Positions 11,336 to 24,100 of a DNA stretch of 64,000 bases are shown here, one piece after another. How positions within the stretch are numbered: position 1 is the first letter of the stretch; every line of letters begins with the position of its first letter. The DNA is taken from the NCBI RefSeq assembly GCF_041260155.1, contig NC_091946.1, positions 33,819,620 through 33,883,619 of the forward strand, written 5' to 3'. The stretch comes from Ptychodera flava. Taxonomy: Eukaryota > Hemichordata > Enteropneusta > Ptychoderidae. The translations under genes and the position numbers were made by a program. The notes beneath the pieces were generated by a model, which was given only the letters and a program-made list of their open reading frames with translations, was not told the origin of the DNA and did no database searches.

Positions 11336-14300
11336 CAGTGATAGGTAGGTTACTTTTTAGGGGACGTGAATAATGCGCGCACAACATAAGAAATTCACTT
11401 GCGTTGAGAGGTTAGGGATCAGCTTTATTTCGATTATCAACGAAAATTGCGCACCATGTGCCACGTTTACAGTATGGAAATTATGTGATATTTAATTCCG
11501 TTCAGATTTCGCTTTGAAATGTATGATGTTCACAGACCTGTCAGCAGATAGAATTTCTAATAACCTATTTTCGACAGCAATTTATCAATGAGTGTCGTTT
11601 GCCATTCGCATTTTTATATATTCACGGTCCCTAAACTGTGTTGGGGTGAGAGTGCGGGGATGTCGCCAGCGACAGTATTTCCTCTTGTGATAATGGTTCT
11701 TCTGCTGACATTTTGTTTCGAAAAATGACAGTGAAACGAGGCAGGAAAATTTCTCACAGATCTATCTATCTATCGATCCATCCATCTATATAAAAGTAAA
11801 AGAGCGTAATAAGTAACAAAGCAATACTATATTCGCATGCTGGCAGAGCTGGCAAGATTTGTACTTACACAGTGTCTGTGATAGTTACATTTTGAACATT
11901 TTTATCTTATTATTATTAAATGTGTTTTTCTACACACCGCAGCACAACGTATAAACAGATAATTTTAATGAAACATTTTTAGATCGTTGGTGAGTTAACA
12001 ACATATATTAACGACTGTGCCAAGTATCTTCTCAGTACCTGAGATTTCAGGGTGAGTATTCCAGTGCTATGTCATCATATCATCAGAGAAGCCGTGCAGT
12101 TTTGGCAATTCCATGATGCAGTGCGTGCAAGGGTATATACAAAGCGTACGTTACTCAGAGAACTATACAGGGTATACGCAGGGTACTAGTATGTTACCAA
12201 TAGAACAGTATGGAAGGTGAAACACTGACCTATATTTTCGTCGTTGATGGATGCAAAATACGCAAGGCATTTTTGGTATTGTAAATTTATGTCATTCTTG
12301 TATAACAATCAGTTGCACAACACAAAATCAGTATACTTTTGTTGATACAGCCACAGCAATGCATTGTGGGATAACCGGGAAAAGGTCTATAGCAGGCAAA
12401 GGGAAGTTTTCGCCATGCACTGCTTTCACAAAGTTTTGCTGTTTTTCTTGCATATTCTGGTCATTTTCTACAAACGTGCACATAACATCTCTGATGGATA
12501 GGGGAAACTAAAAAAGTTTCGCCCAGAGAAACGAAAGCGATAGACACCATGGCACTATTGTTTTGCATCGTGAGGATGGTCATAGTTGTCGTTGTGTATT
12601 TTAACATTTTCCGACAGCTTGGATTTCCAATAATTGTCACATTTGTGGTATAGTCTTCAACAGACAAAACATACTTGACCGTCTGCAATGATGGGGGAAA
12701 AGGTATGTTCTGTCACAGGCCGCCAATCAGGCATTATTTGTGATGATTTTTCCTATTACTATCAAAAAAGAATTATGAATATTAGTAAATTATTAATATG
12801 AATGTTACAGAATATTAAAATCTTCCTACGATCCTTTCGGATTTAGATACTTAATAGTTGGCTTATACAAGTCCAAAATTATTATACTCTCGTGCAACTT
12901 GCGCGGGTAGTTTTCCCTCCGGTTTTAAGGTCAAAGAACTTTTGCGACAGCGAGTGTGTAAATCGCCCATTGCTGCTCGCTACATCTGTCCAGTCTGGGA
13001 CCTTGATAGCACGATATGTCCGAAAGAGAGAAAACGAACGCCTTCCAAGAAATCAGTTTTTGGATCCCATTTCTATAAATGCCTATCAAGTATGCCAGGT
13101 ATAGTAAGCCCGCTGTACAAGACCCTGTGTAGCTGTTTATTTATGAAGGGACGTTGTATCGGCGCTCAGACCCGTTGACCTGATGAGGCAACAGAGGCAA
13201 CCAGAGTGCATGTGTGCCTTCCGTACGCGTAACGCTCTACACAGATCCGATTACGTCTCGTGTTTTTTTCTCGGCAGCAGTAACTGGCTGGCCGTCACAT
13301 GTCCGTGTGTCACCGCGTTCACCTAACGCTCTACATATGCTTACCACTAATGCGACAGTCTACTGAAGATTATTCCTTCAATTTTGATTTTATATGCCAT
13401 TGACTTGAACCAAGTCTAGATTAAGATGTGCCGACCCGCACAGTCGCATTGACTAACGAATTTTGCTCTGATACCAAGATGCTTCGCAGAACCCTGCTGA
13501 ATGAAATTGTTAACGATTGTGTAGTAAATAGCAGTGTTTGTGTAAGAGATATGTGCACTGCAAAAATGATTGAGAAGCGGATATGTTCAAGCACCCCCAC
13601 CCCTGAGATACTTCTATTGAATTATTTATCAGATTCTGCAATTTTGACATCCCCTATTTCATCTCATCTCATGAACTTAAGATAAATGTTCATGTTTCCC
13701 TGTTTTTGTCGGCACAGTCTTTAACCCACAATGACATTTCGCAAGTGGTTGCCTCGCCTGAAACATGCGGCAAGTTTACTACAAAGTTTCACATTCCCAA
13801 AAATGCACATTTGGTAAAATGTTTTACAGAATTGGATCGGAGACCATGACAACACAAGATGCCGGGGAACAAGATTTGATTTATTTGATCATTTTCCCAG
13901 CCTTTTCTGTTTTATATTTTCGGACAATTAAATAATTAAAGATCACCGTGGAAGGGATTGAGAGATCATTTTGAAATCCCCAACTGTATATCAAAAACAA
14001 AATAACTGTAAAAAACATGAAGAGCTTATCATGTCTCTGCCATTGGAGGGGCTCAGTTAGCTCGTGGCTAGAAGGTTTAGATTTAGATGGGCGAGAATCT
14101 TGAATCTCAAGGTAAATACATCATGTTGTAGCTGAGGGACAACGTTGAAATAGGGTCATTTATAGAAATAAGTCTTGCTTATTTTCACTTGGGTTATCCG
14201 TTTCAAACTCTGGCCCGAAACCGCAACATGATATATTCACAGCCACAGAAAATCATACCTTACTTTCATTCATTCATTCTGCATCAGTTTTGTGAAAACA

Positions 14301-14704
14301 TACCAAGCAATAAATAATGTTTATTCAAATATTTATTTCAAGGCACCCTTAAAAATTCAAGTAGATGCCAACTTTTTTTACACTTTATTTGTACACTTGC
14401 TATTCTGGATACACTAATATATTTCTGGTACGGTATCAATGATTATTGATATCTACTTATTTTTGCCTGCAGTCAGTTGTATTCATTTACGAATGTATCC
14501 GTAGTCTTTGAAATTTTATTATAGCAAACAACACTCTTTGCTACACCGTTTTCTAGTTCTTGAAGGTGTCATAATTTGTTTGAGAGAGTGGAGGTACCAT
14601 AGCTAAAGAAAGGCGACTTTTGCGTTGAAGAATGAATTATGCAGAGGATGATATGAGTCATTATAGGAATGACCCAAGTGTTGAATTTATGACCTTAAAT
14701 GACA

Positions 14705-14810
14705 CAGAATGTTGAAAAGTATAACTGTACAGAAGTGTTGAAAAGTATAACTTACAGAAGTGTTGAAAAGTATAACTGTACAGAAGTGTTTAAAATTATA
14801 ACTGTCAACA
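14705..14810 (+). repeat. ~28-bp tandem repeat, about four units
   Basis: Units read GTTGAAAAGTATAAC followed by TGTACAGAAGT, with small length changes between units. A short minisatellite, non-coding. Confidence 0.85.
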
Positions 14811-15870
14811 AACGACAGTCCAAAGGTCTATCCTGGATAGCTTCGTGGAAATGTGTAAGTCGGAACTTTCACTCATTCAATATTTGCTTCATCATCGTTA
14901 TTTTTTTGTGAGTTATATTTATAAGTATGAAGCTTATAGGCCTAATACTTGATCAGTTGAAACTGATCAATTCTTTAAAACCTAATTTATGACAATAACT
15001 TTCTGTAATATATATTTTTTGATGTGTCCTGTCATAAAAACTGATAGTAACAAAATCTACATGTATACTCAGTAGGTAATCCAAGCTACCAATTTTCCAA
15101 ACCCATTTTGAAACTTTCACCCATTTTATATGTTTTGTCTTAAATTCTACATGAAACTCACCATATTTTGTGAGATATAAGCTTATGAATTAAAAAGTGA
15201 AACTGTGTATTGCTTTTCTTAATTGTACTGATACATAAAAAATTCAGCTGAAAATAGAGACAATAGCCAATGAATGGATTTTATCGAGCTTGATAGCCTA
15301 CCATTTATAAGTGTTCCTGTAGTGTTCCTCTTGCTTCTAATTGAGATTAAAGTGTCAGTAAAGTTTTGTGTCTCAACTGTCTTGGGAACATTTTTGAATA
15401 GAAAACATGCAATTACCATCATCCATGTCATCGTTCAATCGTTTGGCAACAACGGATGCAAAGTATCGGCGTGGGCCTCACACAGTCTTCGATCGACTAT
15501 CTAGCCAGGAGAAATGCCGCGCTGCGAGCACCTCTAACAACTTTGGTGGCCGACCATTCTCAGGACTAATTTCATAGATAACGAAAGATGTCCATCAAAC
15601 GTTATCAGGTCCCGAAGGATCGATATCAGCGCTCTTCACACATGCATACTAGAAACACGTACATCCGACGGCACACGCGTACTGTAAGCTTACATGACCC
15701 GTCAACAACTGCCTTTGTGAAAAATGCAAAGATTACGGAATAATCGAAAGTGAGTAATAACACATTTTGTATCACAATTTTATAACTCCAGCAGTCGTTT
15801 GAAAGCCGACTTAGAGAAGGGAAATACGGTACGACGGCAGAACCACAGGCGTTATGTGGGCCGGGTGCTA

Positions 15871-15990
15871 GTAGTTTGTAAAAGTGTAGATTATGCTGTG
15901 AATTTATGCTACGTTATGACGTTCTGATATCAGAACGTCGGAACAGAGGTAGCAAAAACTCACAGCATAAACTACACTTTTACAAACTAC
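15871..15990. mobile_element. 120-bp hairpin MITE
   Basis: Arms of about 31 bp (GTAGTTTGTAAAAGTGTAG at the left end, its near-complement at the right end). A perfect inner palindrome centred on GATATC lies at 15,919-15,940. No coding capacity. Confidence 0.8.
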
Positions 15991-16036
15991 TCGGTCCACG
16001 TCCCTCGACCGCGGTCCTTCGCTTGCTATAGTCCGT

Positions 16037-16089
16037 TAGCTCTGCATGGCAGGGCTGTGTGTTACCGGCGTTATACGGCCTCCCACCAC
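16037..16089 (+). repeat. 53-bp repeat shared with 18,648-18,700
   Basis: A nearly identical copy of a GC-rich segment (GCTCTGCATGGCAGGGCTGT onward to CGGCCTCCCAC) is found 2.6 kb downstream, where it forms one arm of an inverted repeat. Probably a fragment of a short transposable element. Confidence 0.8.
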
Positions 16090-16129
16090 AAACGTCTCAG
16101 TGCGCTGTACACAACTGTTAAAAAATACA

Positions 16130-16877
16130 CAGGGCTCGAAATTAGCGGTAGTCCCGCGTCCACAGACTACCAACTTTTCCCTGGGGCTACCAAAGTCCAT
16201 GAAATGGTAGCCCCAGGGACTACCAAAGCCTCGGAAAAGAAATTCAGTCAGTACTTGCGTGCCATGTCCGGTTTTTTACTTTTGGACGAGCTAAATGCAG
16301 TCAAACCCAGCTGGACACAGTAAGGCCAGACTATGACTTTGTTTTGCAAATTACAAAGACGACCTCGCGATGGAGCTTTGCAACAAAATTCAATATCTCA
16401 ACTGATGTACTTGGATGACAGGCACAGAAAATGATGGCCAATGAAAACGCATTTTCATTGCATTTCGATCAAAATGTATCAATCACAAACTCCCCCCTAC
16501 TACAGAAAGCCCATGGTCTGTTTTTAGCCCTGCTGAGAAGGTGGTGGTCATTGCCATGGCGACTATCAAAATTGGCAAGCAACTCTAAGAATGAAAACGG
16601 GTTGTCAATACAATGATAGGTCACCATACTTTTGAGTGTCACTGTCGTTAATTATACCAGTTTCCTTTGGGTAATAAAGGTGTGTAAGTATTCACATCAA
16701 ATGATAACAAATTCACTTCATTGGTAGAATCTTGGAAATAGCTTTTTCTTCTCTGGTGAATGAAAAATCCCTAAACTAAAATATGCATGGGCTACCAGCC
16801 ATTGTCACTGGACTACCAACTTCAGAAAATGGTAGCCCAAGTGGACATCCAGGGAAAAAAGTTAATTTCGAGCCCTG
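16130..16877. mobile_element. hAT-like non-autonomous element
   Basis: Terminal inverted repeats CAGGGCTCGAAATTA and TAATTTCGAGCCCTG bound about 750 bp. CAGGG-type ends are characteristic of hAT transposons. Inside is another inverted motif (GGTAGCCC / GGGCTACC) seen several times. Open frames inside lack any transposase motif. The flanks share only part of an 8-bp duplication (ATACA on both sides), so the target duplication is decayed or unclear. Confidence 0.75.
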
Positions 16878-16919
16878 ATACAAGAAGACAGCTTAAAACT
16901 TGAAAAACTACAATTACGA

Positions 16920-17710
16920 GTAAAATTTAATAAAAAGGTGGGTCTTTAAAATACGTCTAAAAGACGCAATATTTCTGGCGCAACGAATTTCCGAAGGCAG
17001 TGCATTCCACAGCAAAGGAGCACATACCGAAAAAGCTCTCTGACCGTAGGACTTTAATAATATTGAAATAGCATGCACTTGGAGGAGTCACACGCAATTT
17101 CTCAGAAGATCGTAGATCTCTTGTCGGTACATACAGGTCAATTAAATCAGTCAGATACAGAGGTGCATCATATCTGACAATCTTAAAAGTAGTTAGAAAA
17201 ATTTTGAAATGTATACGAGCTTTCACAGGTAGCCAGTGTAAATCAATTAAAACGGGAGTGATGTGGTCATATTTGCGTGTACCTGTGACTAGACGGGCTG
17301 CCGCATTCTGAACAGACTGCAGATGATTTAGTTGGTTATTTGAAATGCCATAGAACAGACTGTTATCATAGTCGAGTCTGGGGGTAACGAATGCATGGAT
17401 GAGTTTCTCTGTAGAGGGTTTGTCCAGTAGTTTACGAATTTTACCTATTCTTGACAGAGAGAAATATGCGTTCCTACATAGCTGACTGATATGGTCACAC
17501 ATAAAGCCATCCCTGTTGAGAATAACACCAAGATTCCGAACGAAAGGAGAGGGAGTGATGTTACGTTCACCAATCCTGAGGCTATTCAGTTCTGCTGCAT
17601 CGTTTTTTAAGCGTGATGAAAAATGAACAACTTCAGTCTTGTCATCGTTCAGCACCAGCATGTTACTTCTCATCCATCCGCGAATATCATCAATACATGT
17701 TTCAACGTAT
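16920..17710 (-). pseudogene. CR1/L2-type non-LTR retrotransposon fragment (reverse transcriptase C-terminal part)
   Basis: The minus strand encodes the end of a reverse transcriptase: WMRSNMLVLNDDKTEVV, FVRNLGVILNRDG, FVTPRLDYDNSLFYG, LQSVQNAAARLVTGTRKYDH and DLHWLPVKARIHFKI, all typical of CR1/L2/Jockey-group ORF2 between the thumb and the 3' end. Catalytic palm motifs (YADD) are absent because the copy is 5'-truncated where it meets an (AT)n run at 17,706. The frame is open from 17,700 to 16,957 but its last part no longer matches the family, so a late frame change is likely. The 3' end lies against the hAT-like element. Confidence 0.85.
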
Positions 17711-17728
17711 ATATAAATAAATAAATAA

Positions 17729-17807
<79 letters not shown>

Positions 17808-17812
17808 GCTGT
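17706..17812. repeat. (AAAT)n-(AT)n microsatellite
   Basis: AAAT units followed by a run of about 45 AT units. It joins the truncated 5' side of the LINE fragment. Confidence 0.95.
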
Positions 17813-17819
17813 GTATACA

Positions 17820-18062
17820 TGAGTTTATTTATTTGTTTGTGTTTGTTGTTATTTATTCAACGTTCTATGATGTTGTTTGTTTGTTTGTTATCTATTTATT
17901 TCTGTTCGTCTTTGTGTCTATTGATTTGATTGTTTGTTGTTTGTTTGTTTATTGATTTGTTTGTTTACAGATTTGTTTATTTGTTTGTATGCTTGTTTAT
18001 ATATTTATTTATTTATTGTTTTCTGGGTTATTTGTTTGTTCGCGTGTTTGTATGCTTGTTTG
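17820..18062 (+). repeat. TTTG/TTTA-rich low-complexity tract
   Basis: Irregular TTTG, TTTA and TGTT units over about 240 bp. Low complexity and non-coding. Confidence 0.85.
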
Positions 18063-18158
18063 TTTGTTTTCCCGCCCCCCTGTGGTGCTAGTGGCCTCTA
18101 TTGAACGTCCTCGGGCAAAGGGTCACTGCCACAGTACATTTTTTCAAATACAAAAATA

Positions 18159-18432
18159 GGTAAATCTGTTTATTTATTTATGCTTGATTATTCGATCAAA
18201 GTGGTTACAAACGGATATGCGTGTAATAAATTGGATTTTGGAATTTCACCTAAATGTTGATTTACGTGGTAGCCTATGATGAAAATGTAAATATTTTTTT
18301 TCGCAATTAAAAAATTGGTAAATCTGCGTATTTATGTACTCTTGATTATTCATATTACATGTAATGTACTTAATTATATTAGCGTGGTTACAATTGGATG
18401 TGTGTGCAAGAAATTGGATTTTGGAATTGTTG
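18159..18432 (+). repeat. Diverged direct duplication of ~90-115 bp
   Basis: GGTAAATCTG...TTGATTATTC and AAATTGGATTTTGGAATT occur in the same order at 18,159-18,246 and 18,315-18,432, about 155 bp apart. Likely an old tandem duplication. Confidence 0.6.
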
Positions 18433-18647
18433 ATTATACTATATGTAGAAACTTTTGCCGTAGAATGAACATGGGTAATGCCATAATGGTCTATTTAAAA
18501 AATTTCGAACGAAACGAAGATTTGAAAGAATCAAAATCTTCACAAAACTGTCTCCCAACCAAATACAACCTAGACTAGCACAGTATGGCAAGGCTGGTAT
18601 CCCGGGATGGTATGTTACAAGCAGAGCCAAGACCCGGCTAGACCATG

Positions 18648-18737
18648 GCTCTGCATGGCAGGGCTGTGTGTTACCGGCGTTATACGGCCTCCCACTACAT
18701 TTGGTATAACACCGGTAACACACAGCTAGCAGAGCTA
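18648..18737. repeat. Inverted repeat, second copy of the GC-rich element
   Basis: Left arm 18,648-18,687 (same as 16,037 onward) pairs imperfectly with 18,702-18,737 through TGTGTGTTACCGG and its complement, giving a hairpin with a short loop. An 18-bp palindrome (AAGACCCTCTAGGGTCTT) follows at 18,749-18,766. Confidence 0.7.
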
Positions 18738-18959
18738 GCCAGACCAAAGACCCTCTAGGGTCTTAGCATGGCTAGACTTACTTTTACTTTGTAAAGTTCA
18801 CCAACTTCTATCTCCTTATCATCGCAAACCCCCTCTTTTGCAGTAATGGAGGTTCCCCGTTTTTACATCTAAGGCACTCTTCCCAATTACAAAAGCCCTT
18901 TTACTGGCATGCTTGTTCTTCGTACAGCTGATTATTTTTCACCTAGAGCTGGCATGAAT

Positions 18960-19209
18960 TGCGATTGTATAAATTGATGGTGATCCCGCACCTCGTGACC
19001 CCGAAAGCCCCGACGCGCCGCCCTTATTGGCAGTGCGCTAACGTCACGTGTTCGCCTTTTCGCTTAGATAAATACTCCCAGAATGCATCACACTTTGAAA
19101 AGAGCTGGAGAACAGAAGGCCGCCATTTTTACGAGTTTTTCGTACTTGAAGAGCGTTGCTGATCTTTGAAACATTCTTACGAACACTATACTTTACAGGT
19201 ACTCAATCG
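18960..19209 (+). promoter_or_regulatory. Promoter and non-coding exon 1 of RNA-binding gene A
   Basis: CpG-containing block in AT-rich surroundings. It holds an inverted CCAAT box (ATTGG at 19,026), a CRE/E-box composite ACGTCACGTG (19,041-19,050), a ZNF143/Staf-like CCCAGAATGC (19,078-19,087) and a YY1-type GCCGCCATTTT near 19,120. A splice donor follows at 19,210 (ATCG|GTAAGA), so the first exon is non-coding and ends at 19,209. Gene B has a comparable block at 55,360-55,433. Confidence 0.6.
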
Positions 19210-20135
19210 GTAAGAGGTTGCTTAGTTAAGTGATTTTGACCTTTGAGAGAGATTTTTCTTTTTCACTGAATTCAGAGAGAGGCTTTGGAAGCCATTTTCC
19301 CGAGCCATCCGACCAGCAGCGTGCACGGCAGCGTTGTGCCAACATGCACGCGTCATGTTTTCAGTTGGTGACGCCTTTTCAATAAGCTTCTAGAAATTTG
19401 CCATGCAAAGTTTAGATTCATCACAAACTGTAATTATTGAAATCTAGGAATCGCATTTAATCTTTTATGTTATATTGATTGAGATTAGCTCTATGGAAGC
19501 GTTTATGTTCGATATTAAAATGATCTGTACGAGAATGTGTCGAACTTTCCTCCAATTTTCCAAGCTGAATGGCCTACGCGTGACCTCTGGCATAAATTAC
19601 AATGTATTACTGTTTTCAAAAGGAAACAGTTGGATCGGAAATCTAAGCTACCATGATTGAAAGTTCGCGTGTAGTTTGAATGTCAAATTTACCAGAATTC
19701 GTACCCGATATTCACACGAAAAGAAAGTTTGTAAACTCGACACATATAAGTAAAAAATTGGAAAAGAAAGGTTACCTACATTCTACAACAACGTTGTCGA
19801 TTAACACTTCCTCTAACAATAGACCCGAGCCAAACAACGCAGAACAAATATCGGCAGATCGTCTATGTAGCCGACACGAACTGTGTGATGACGGCTATCA
19901 AATTCTATGAAAAATAGTAAAGAATGAGCTACAAAATCACAATCAGTGTTAAGTTGCAGGTAGAATAAGTCTGTGACTTTCAAATCGCTGTTGTTTAATG
20001 GAATTGTTACATGGAGGTAGAATAGTCGGTGTTTCTGGTGTTTTTGTCAAGAGTATGGCAAAATTCGATGAGCTCAGGTCATAGACCTTGGCGCCAGGGT
20101 CTATGCTTACATGCATATTTTTACCTGCTTGTCCC

Positions 20136-20491
20136 CACAGGCGTACGGAATGTTTCCTAGATCGTCGTCGGATGGGAAGTGACTGACACTGTACTGTGAG
20201 GCCGAAGGCCGAACCTCGGTACTGTATAAGAATACAAGGTATGTCACGGAAAAATCGACCGGTGGCCCAAAACAAACAAAATAAAGCATCTACCTCAAAA
20301 AAATTACATCGACCGGTCGGAAATACCTTCAAACTTTCAAATCTTTACTCTGGTTACAGAATTCTTTCAAATCTGCCAGTTATGGGCGATAATTGACTGT
20401 CCGGCGAATACTCGCACTTGCATTGCCACTCCGCCATTTTGAATAGCTGTTTTACTCCCAAAAGCCTTTGCAAGTGGACGAGTGACCCCGT
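20136..20491 (+). repeat. Foldback element, left arm (356 bp)
   Basis: Reverse complement of 20,653-21,008 at near-perfect identity; one difference was noticed (near 20,270 versus 20,874). The two arms are the same length and separated by 161 bp. The element lies inside the first intron of gene A. No transposase frame is present. Confidence 0.95.
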
Positions 20492-20652
20492 GACCCCACA
20501 ACCGCTAAATTCAACCGTCAACCGTTAGGTAAATTTCATACTGTCAGTGAATACAACTTCAGCTATCTGGCAACAAGGCAATCAACGCAAACCATTGCCT
20601 CGGCAGCGTGATGTTCAAATCCCGCCATCTGACATTTGTAAACAAACTCTTT

Positions 20653-21008
20653 ACGGGGTCACTCGTCCACTTGCAAAGGCTTTTGGGAGTAAAACAGCTA
20701 TTCAAAATGGCGGAGTGGCAATGCAAGTGCGAGTATTCGCCGGACAGTCAATTATCGCCCATAACTGGCAGATTTGAAAGAATTCTGTAACCAGAGTAAA
20801 GATTTGAAAGTTTGAAGGTATTTCCGACCGGTCGATGTAATTTTTTTGAGGTAGATGCTTTATTTTGTTTGTTTCGGGCCACCGGTCGATTTTTCCGTGA
20901 CATACCTTGTATTCTTATACAGTACCGAGGTTCGGCCTTCGGCCTCACAGTACAGTGTCAGTCACTTCCCATCCGACGACGATCTAGGAAACATTCCGTA
21001 CGCCTGTG
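20653..21008 (-). repeat. Foldback element, right arm (356 bp)
   Basis: Pairs with 20,136-20,491. If transcribed in the gene A pre-mRNA it would form a long double-stranded hairpin about 150 bp upstream of the first coding exon. Confidence 0.95.
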
Positions 21009-21183
21009 CTTGTCCCTGCTAATGCTAAGATGTTTTTGACAATTTTTAAGTGAAACCCCAAATGCAGCCTCAGCTGCCTCAATACCCATGATCTGTAAAC
21101 AGCGTACAGCATGCCTGAATACTGGATTTATAAGATTTTTTGATTTTTTTTTTTAGATTTAAGTGGTAAAAAGCTACTGCAAG

Positions 21184-24100
21184 ATGTCGGATGACGGTAG
21201 CAGATTGTATGTCGGTGGTTTGAGCTACAGCACAGATAATGTGACGTTGGAAATGGAGATGGCAAAGTATGGATCGGTCATAGAAGGTTAGCTTAAATGT
21301 TACTATTTTAAATCACTCTTCTTTTTGATGTTATCAAATAAATATGCAGGCTATAGTCTCCAATGCAAGTTTGCTGTAATTTAGTAGCATTAATTAATGA
21401 TTTTGTTAACTGTTCAATCTTGTCAAGAGAAAAAACCTGCCTTTGCTAAGATTTCCAGTCCGCTTTGTTTTCCATGTACCAGGACTTTTGGAATAAAGTA
21501 CTTTTCATTACATCAGATTGAAAGTACAAAAAGGACATTATGCATTGATCAGTATACATTACACATAGCTTCATGAATGTTTCACAGGTAAGACTACTGC
21601 ACCAAGAAGCCTTCAAGTGTATTGTGATACATTGTGGATCTTCCTTAGAACATTTAACATTTGCACTTTCATTTATCTTGCAGGTATTGGTGTCTATGTA
21701 AATGAGTTACATACAGCCAATAATCAAATCCTTCAGAATAAGTCAGAACACAATGCTCTGTTTGCAATTATCGCTCTGCATTGAGTGTGAAATATCTGTG
21801 ACACTCTCCAGAGTGTGTATAAATGGATGCTACACAGGCGTTCAAGGACTGTTCAACAGCAAAAATCAGCACTATTTGTTATACTAACTGAGTTAAAAAT
21901 TTACTTTATTCAAGCCTCTATGCCAACAGAGTTTCGATTTTAAGTTAAGTGATATTGTAGCAAGATGTTGATTGATCTGAGCAGTGGCTTTTTTTACTGT
22001 ATTTGCACAAACCGGACATGTTAACATTTTACTTCCATTCGTTGTATTTCAAAGCGACGGTTCGTAAAGATAAATTCACTGGCAAGTCTCGTGGCTTTGG
22101 GTTTGTCACCTTTGACAATCCGGATGACGCAAGTGCTGCTATAGACGGGATGAACGGCAAGGTTGGTGTCTAAATTACTGATTGTGTAATCCTTGTACAG
22201 AAAGAGTAACATTTAGACGATTGTTTTAGCAATGATCAGCATTGAAAGTTCATGTTGAAGCTAAATACAGTTGACATGCAACATCAAAAGGCCTGCTCTG
22301 GAATAAAAGAGGTGTACACAACTAGTTATACATGAGTCTTTGGAATATATTATAATAAAAAAGGCAAAATGGCGTACATATTGCAGTTAAATATGAGTCA
22401 ATATTCTTGTAATTTGGCACATTTTGTAAATATTTCTTGAGTAAGGCCTCTTGAAGCAGAATTTGAAGTTTATGAAGGTTGATACAGTGTATTATTTTCA
22501 CATGCCATATGAGATGAATCATGTCTAGACAGTAGAGAAAATACAGGCTGTTCTCTTGGCCGTTTTGTGCACCATTGGCTCAGTAGAATATGCTTCATTG
22601 TATGTGTATACTAGTGTATCTGGCCGAACTTAACGCAAGCTTTTTCAGGAGACACATGTACTGTAACATTGCCCTTCAATGATAGATGGTCCTATTCTGA
22701 GAAGTAATGTGAACATCACCTTTTCAAGACACTGGAATATCGGTGATATAAAATCAAGAACTAATTAGATTGACATGGTGCTTTACATATCAACAAAGTT
22801 TGAGATCAAATACAAAAATCAAGTGTTTCCGACAAGGACAATCTGCTCATTGAAGGCCAATTTTAGTCAGAAGACAAATAGGTTTGAACAAGAAGAACTT
22901 TTTGTTGTTGTCTTGTCGTACAAGCAAGTTCTGAACCACAGTCTGTCCCATGGGTCTTTCCACCTTCAATAAAATTTATGTATTTTATTGTAATTTCAAC
23001 AGGGTAAATCGTAATTGCTTTCCTAAACTCTCACAAGCCCAGGAGTACTCTTGTATTCAAACACAAACAACTTCAGGCGTTGAGTCGCTTGCAATACAGA
23101 CCTTTCGTCTCTTGTATTTTCTGTGGCTGATCATTGGAATCATAATTTTAATACCCTTGTACTAAATGTGGAAAAGTGTTGCAGTGGAACACTGTGAAGT
23201 TGGTACTACAGTTGGCTTGTAAGTACATGGGAAAATATTAGCTTATGGAAAAATCAAGAATGTGGTAAATATTTGATACAGAGTTGTAATGACTTGAAGT
23301 TTCATGAAGGATTGAAAATTGTTGATTTTTCTCATATTTTACCCCAGGAGATGTAAGTGGCAGATGCCATGATGTTTCGCCTTCCAGTTCCAGTTGTTCT
23401 CATAAAAACAAAAAAAAATTAGCTGCATTTTGAATAAGATGACAGTCTACAAGATTATTTTAAAGATAAGTCTTTTGTACAACAATTGAATACAAAAGGA
23501 AGTGACGGCATTTCAATCAGTAAAACCATTGACGTAATTTTTTTCAGAAACTTCAATTCATTTCAGCTCTGTGTATCTTTTTTGTTCTTTTTTTGAGGGG
23601 AGTCCCCTGAAACACTGATAGACTCAGAGTGGCATGTGATTTCACAGATCAACATATTTTTCAGCTCATATCAAAATGCTGTATTATTCTTGTACTGTCA
23701 TGTAGAAACGCTCATGTTTGATCGTAATTTACAAACGATTGTTCTTCTCTCCTTGAATAGGATGTATGAAATTTATTTATGCAGTGTTCTCCCAAGTGAT
23801 TGAGACGATAATATCAGACTGGATTTTCTGAAATATGCAAATGTCCCCAGCCGTCATTTATTTCATGTGTAAAACTTGCCAACACTTCTCGGGGTAATGT
23901 GAAGTCTGAAAGATTCATGTAATTCTTTTGTGATCCTAACCTAATGAAAACATCTTCAAAGTCCATGTCATTTCCATCCATGTCATATACAGATACGGAT
24001 TCGAAAAGAATTAAATTTGTGCTGTTGGTAAAATTGACAAAACAGAAATATGCTATCTGTGTGAAAAACAATTGTTGAAAGTCTTACCAGGAGAATACTG

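Larger units (their letters stand above)
8818..18900. other. Intergenic region between the LAMP gene and RNA-binding gene A
   Basis: Apart from the LAMP 3' untranslated region and the repeats listed separately, I see no exon chain or RNA gene. Open frames here are short and lack recognisable domains, except the LINE fragment at 16,957-17,710. Confidence 0.5.

Noticed and set aside
16057..16323. 88-codon frame in the hAT-like element as a transposase remnant
   Set aside because: Translation follows the internal inverted repeat (GGTAGCCC words) and has no transposase motif.
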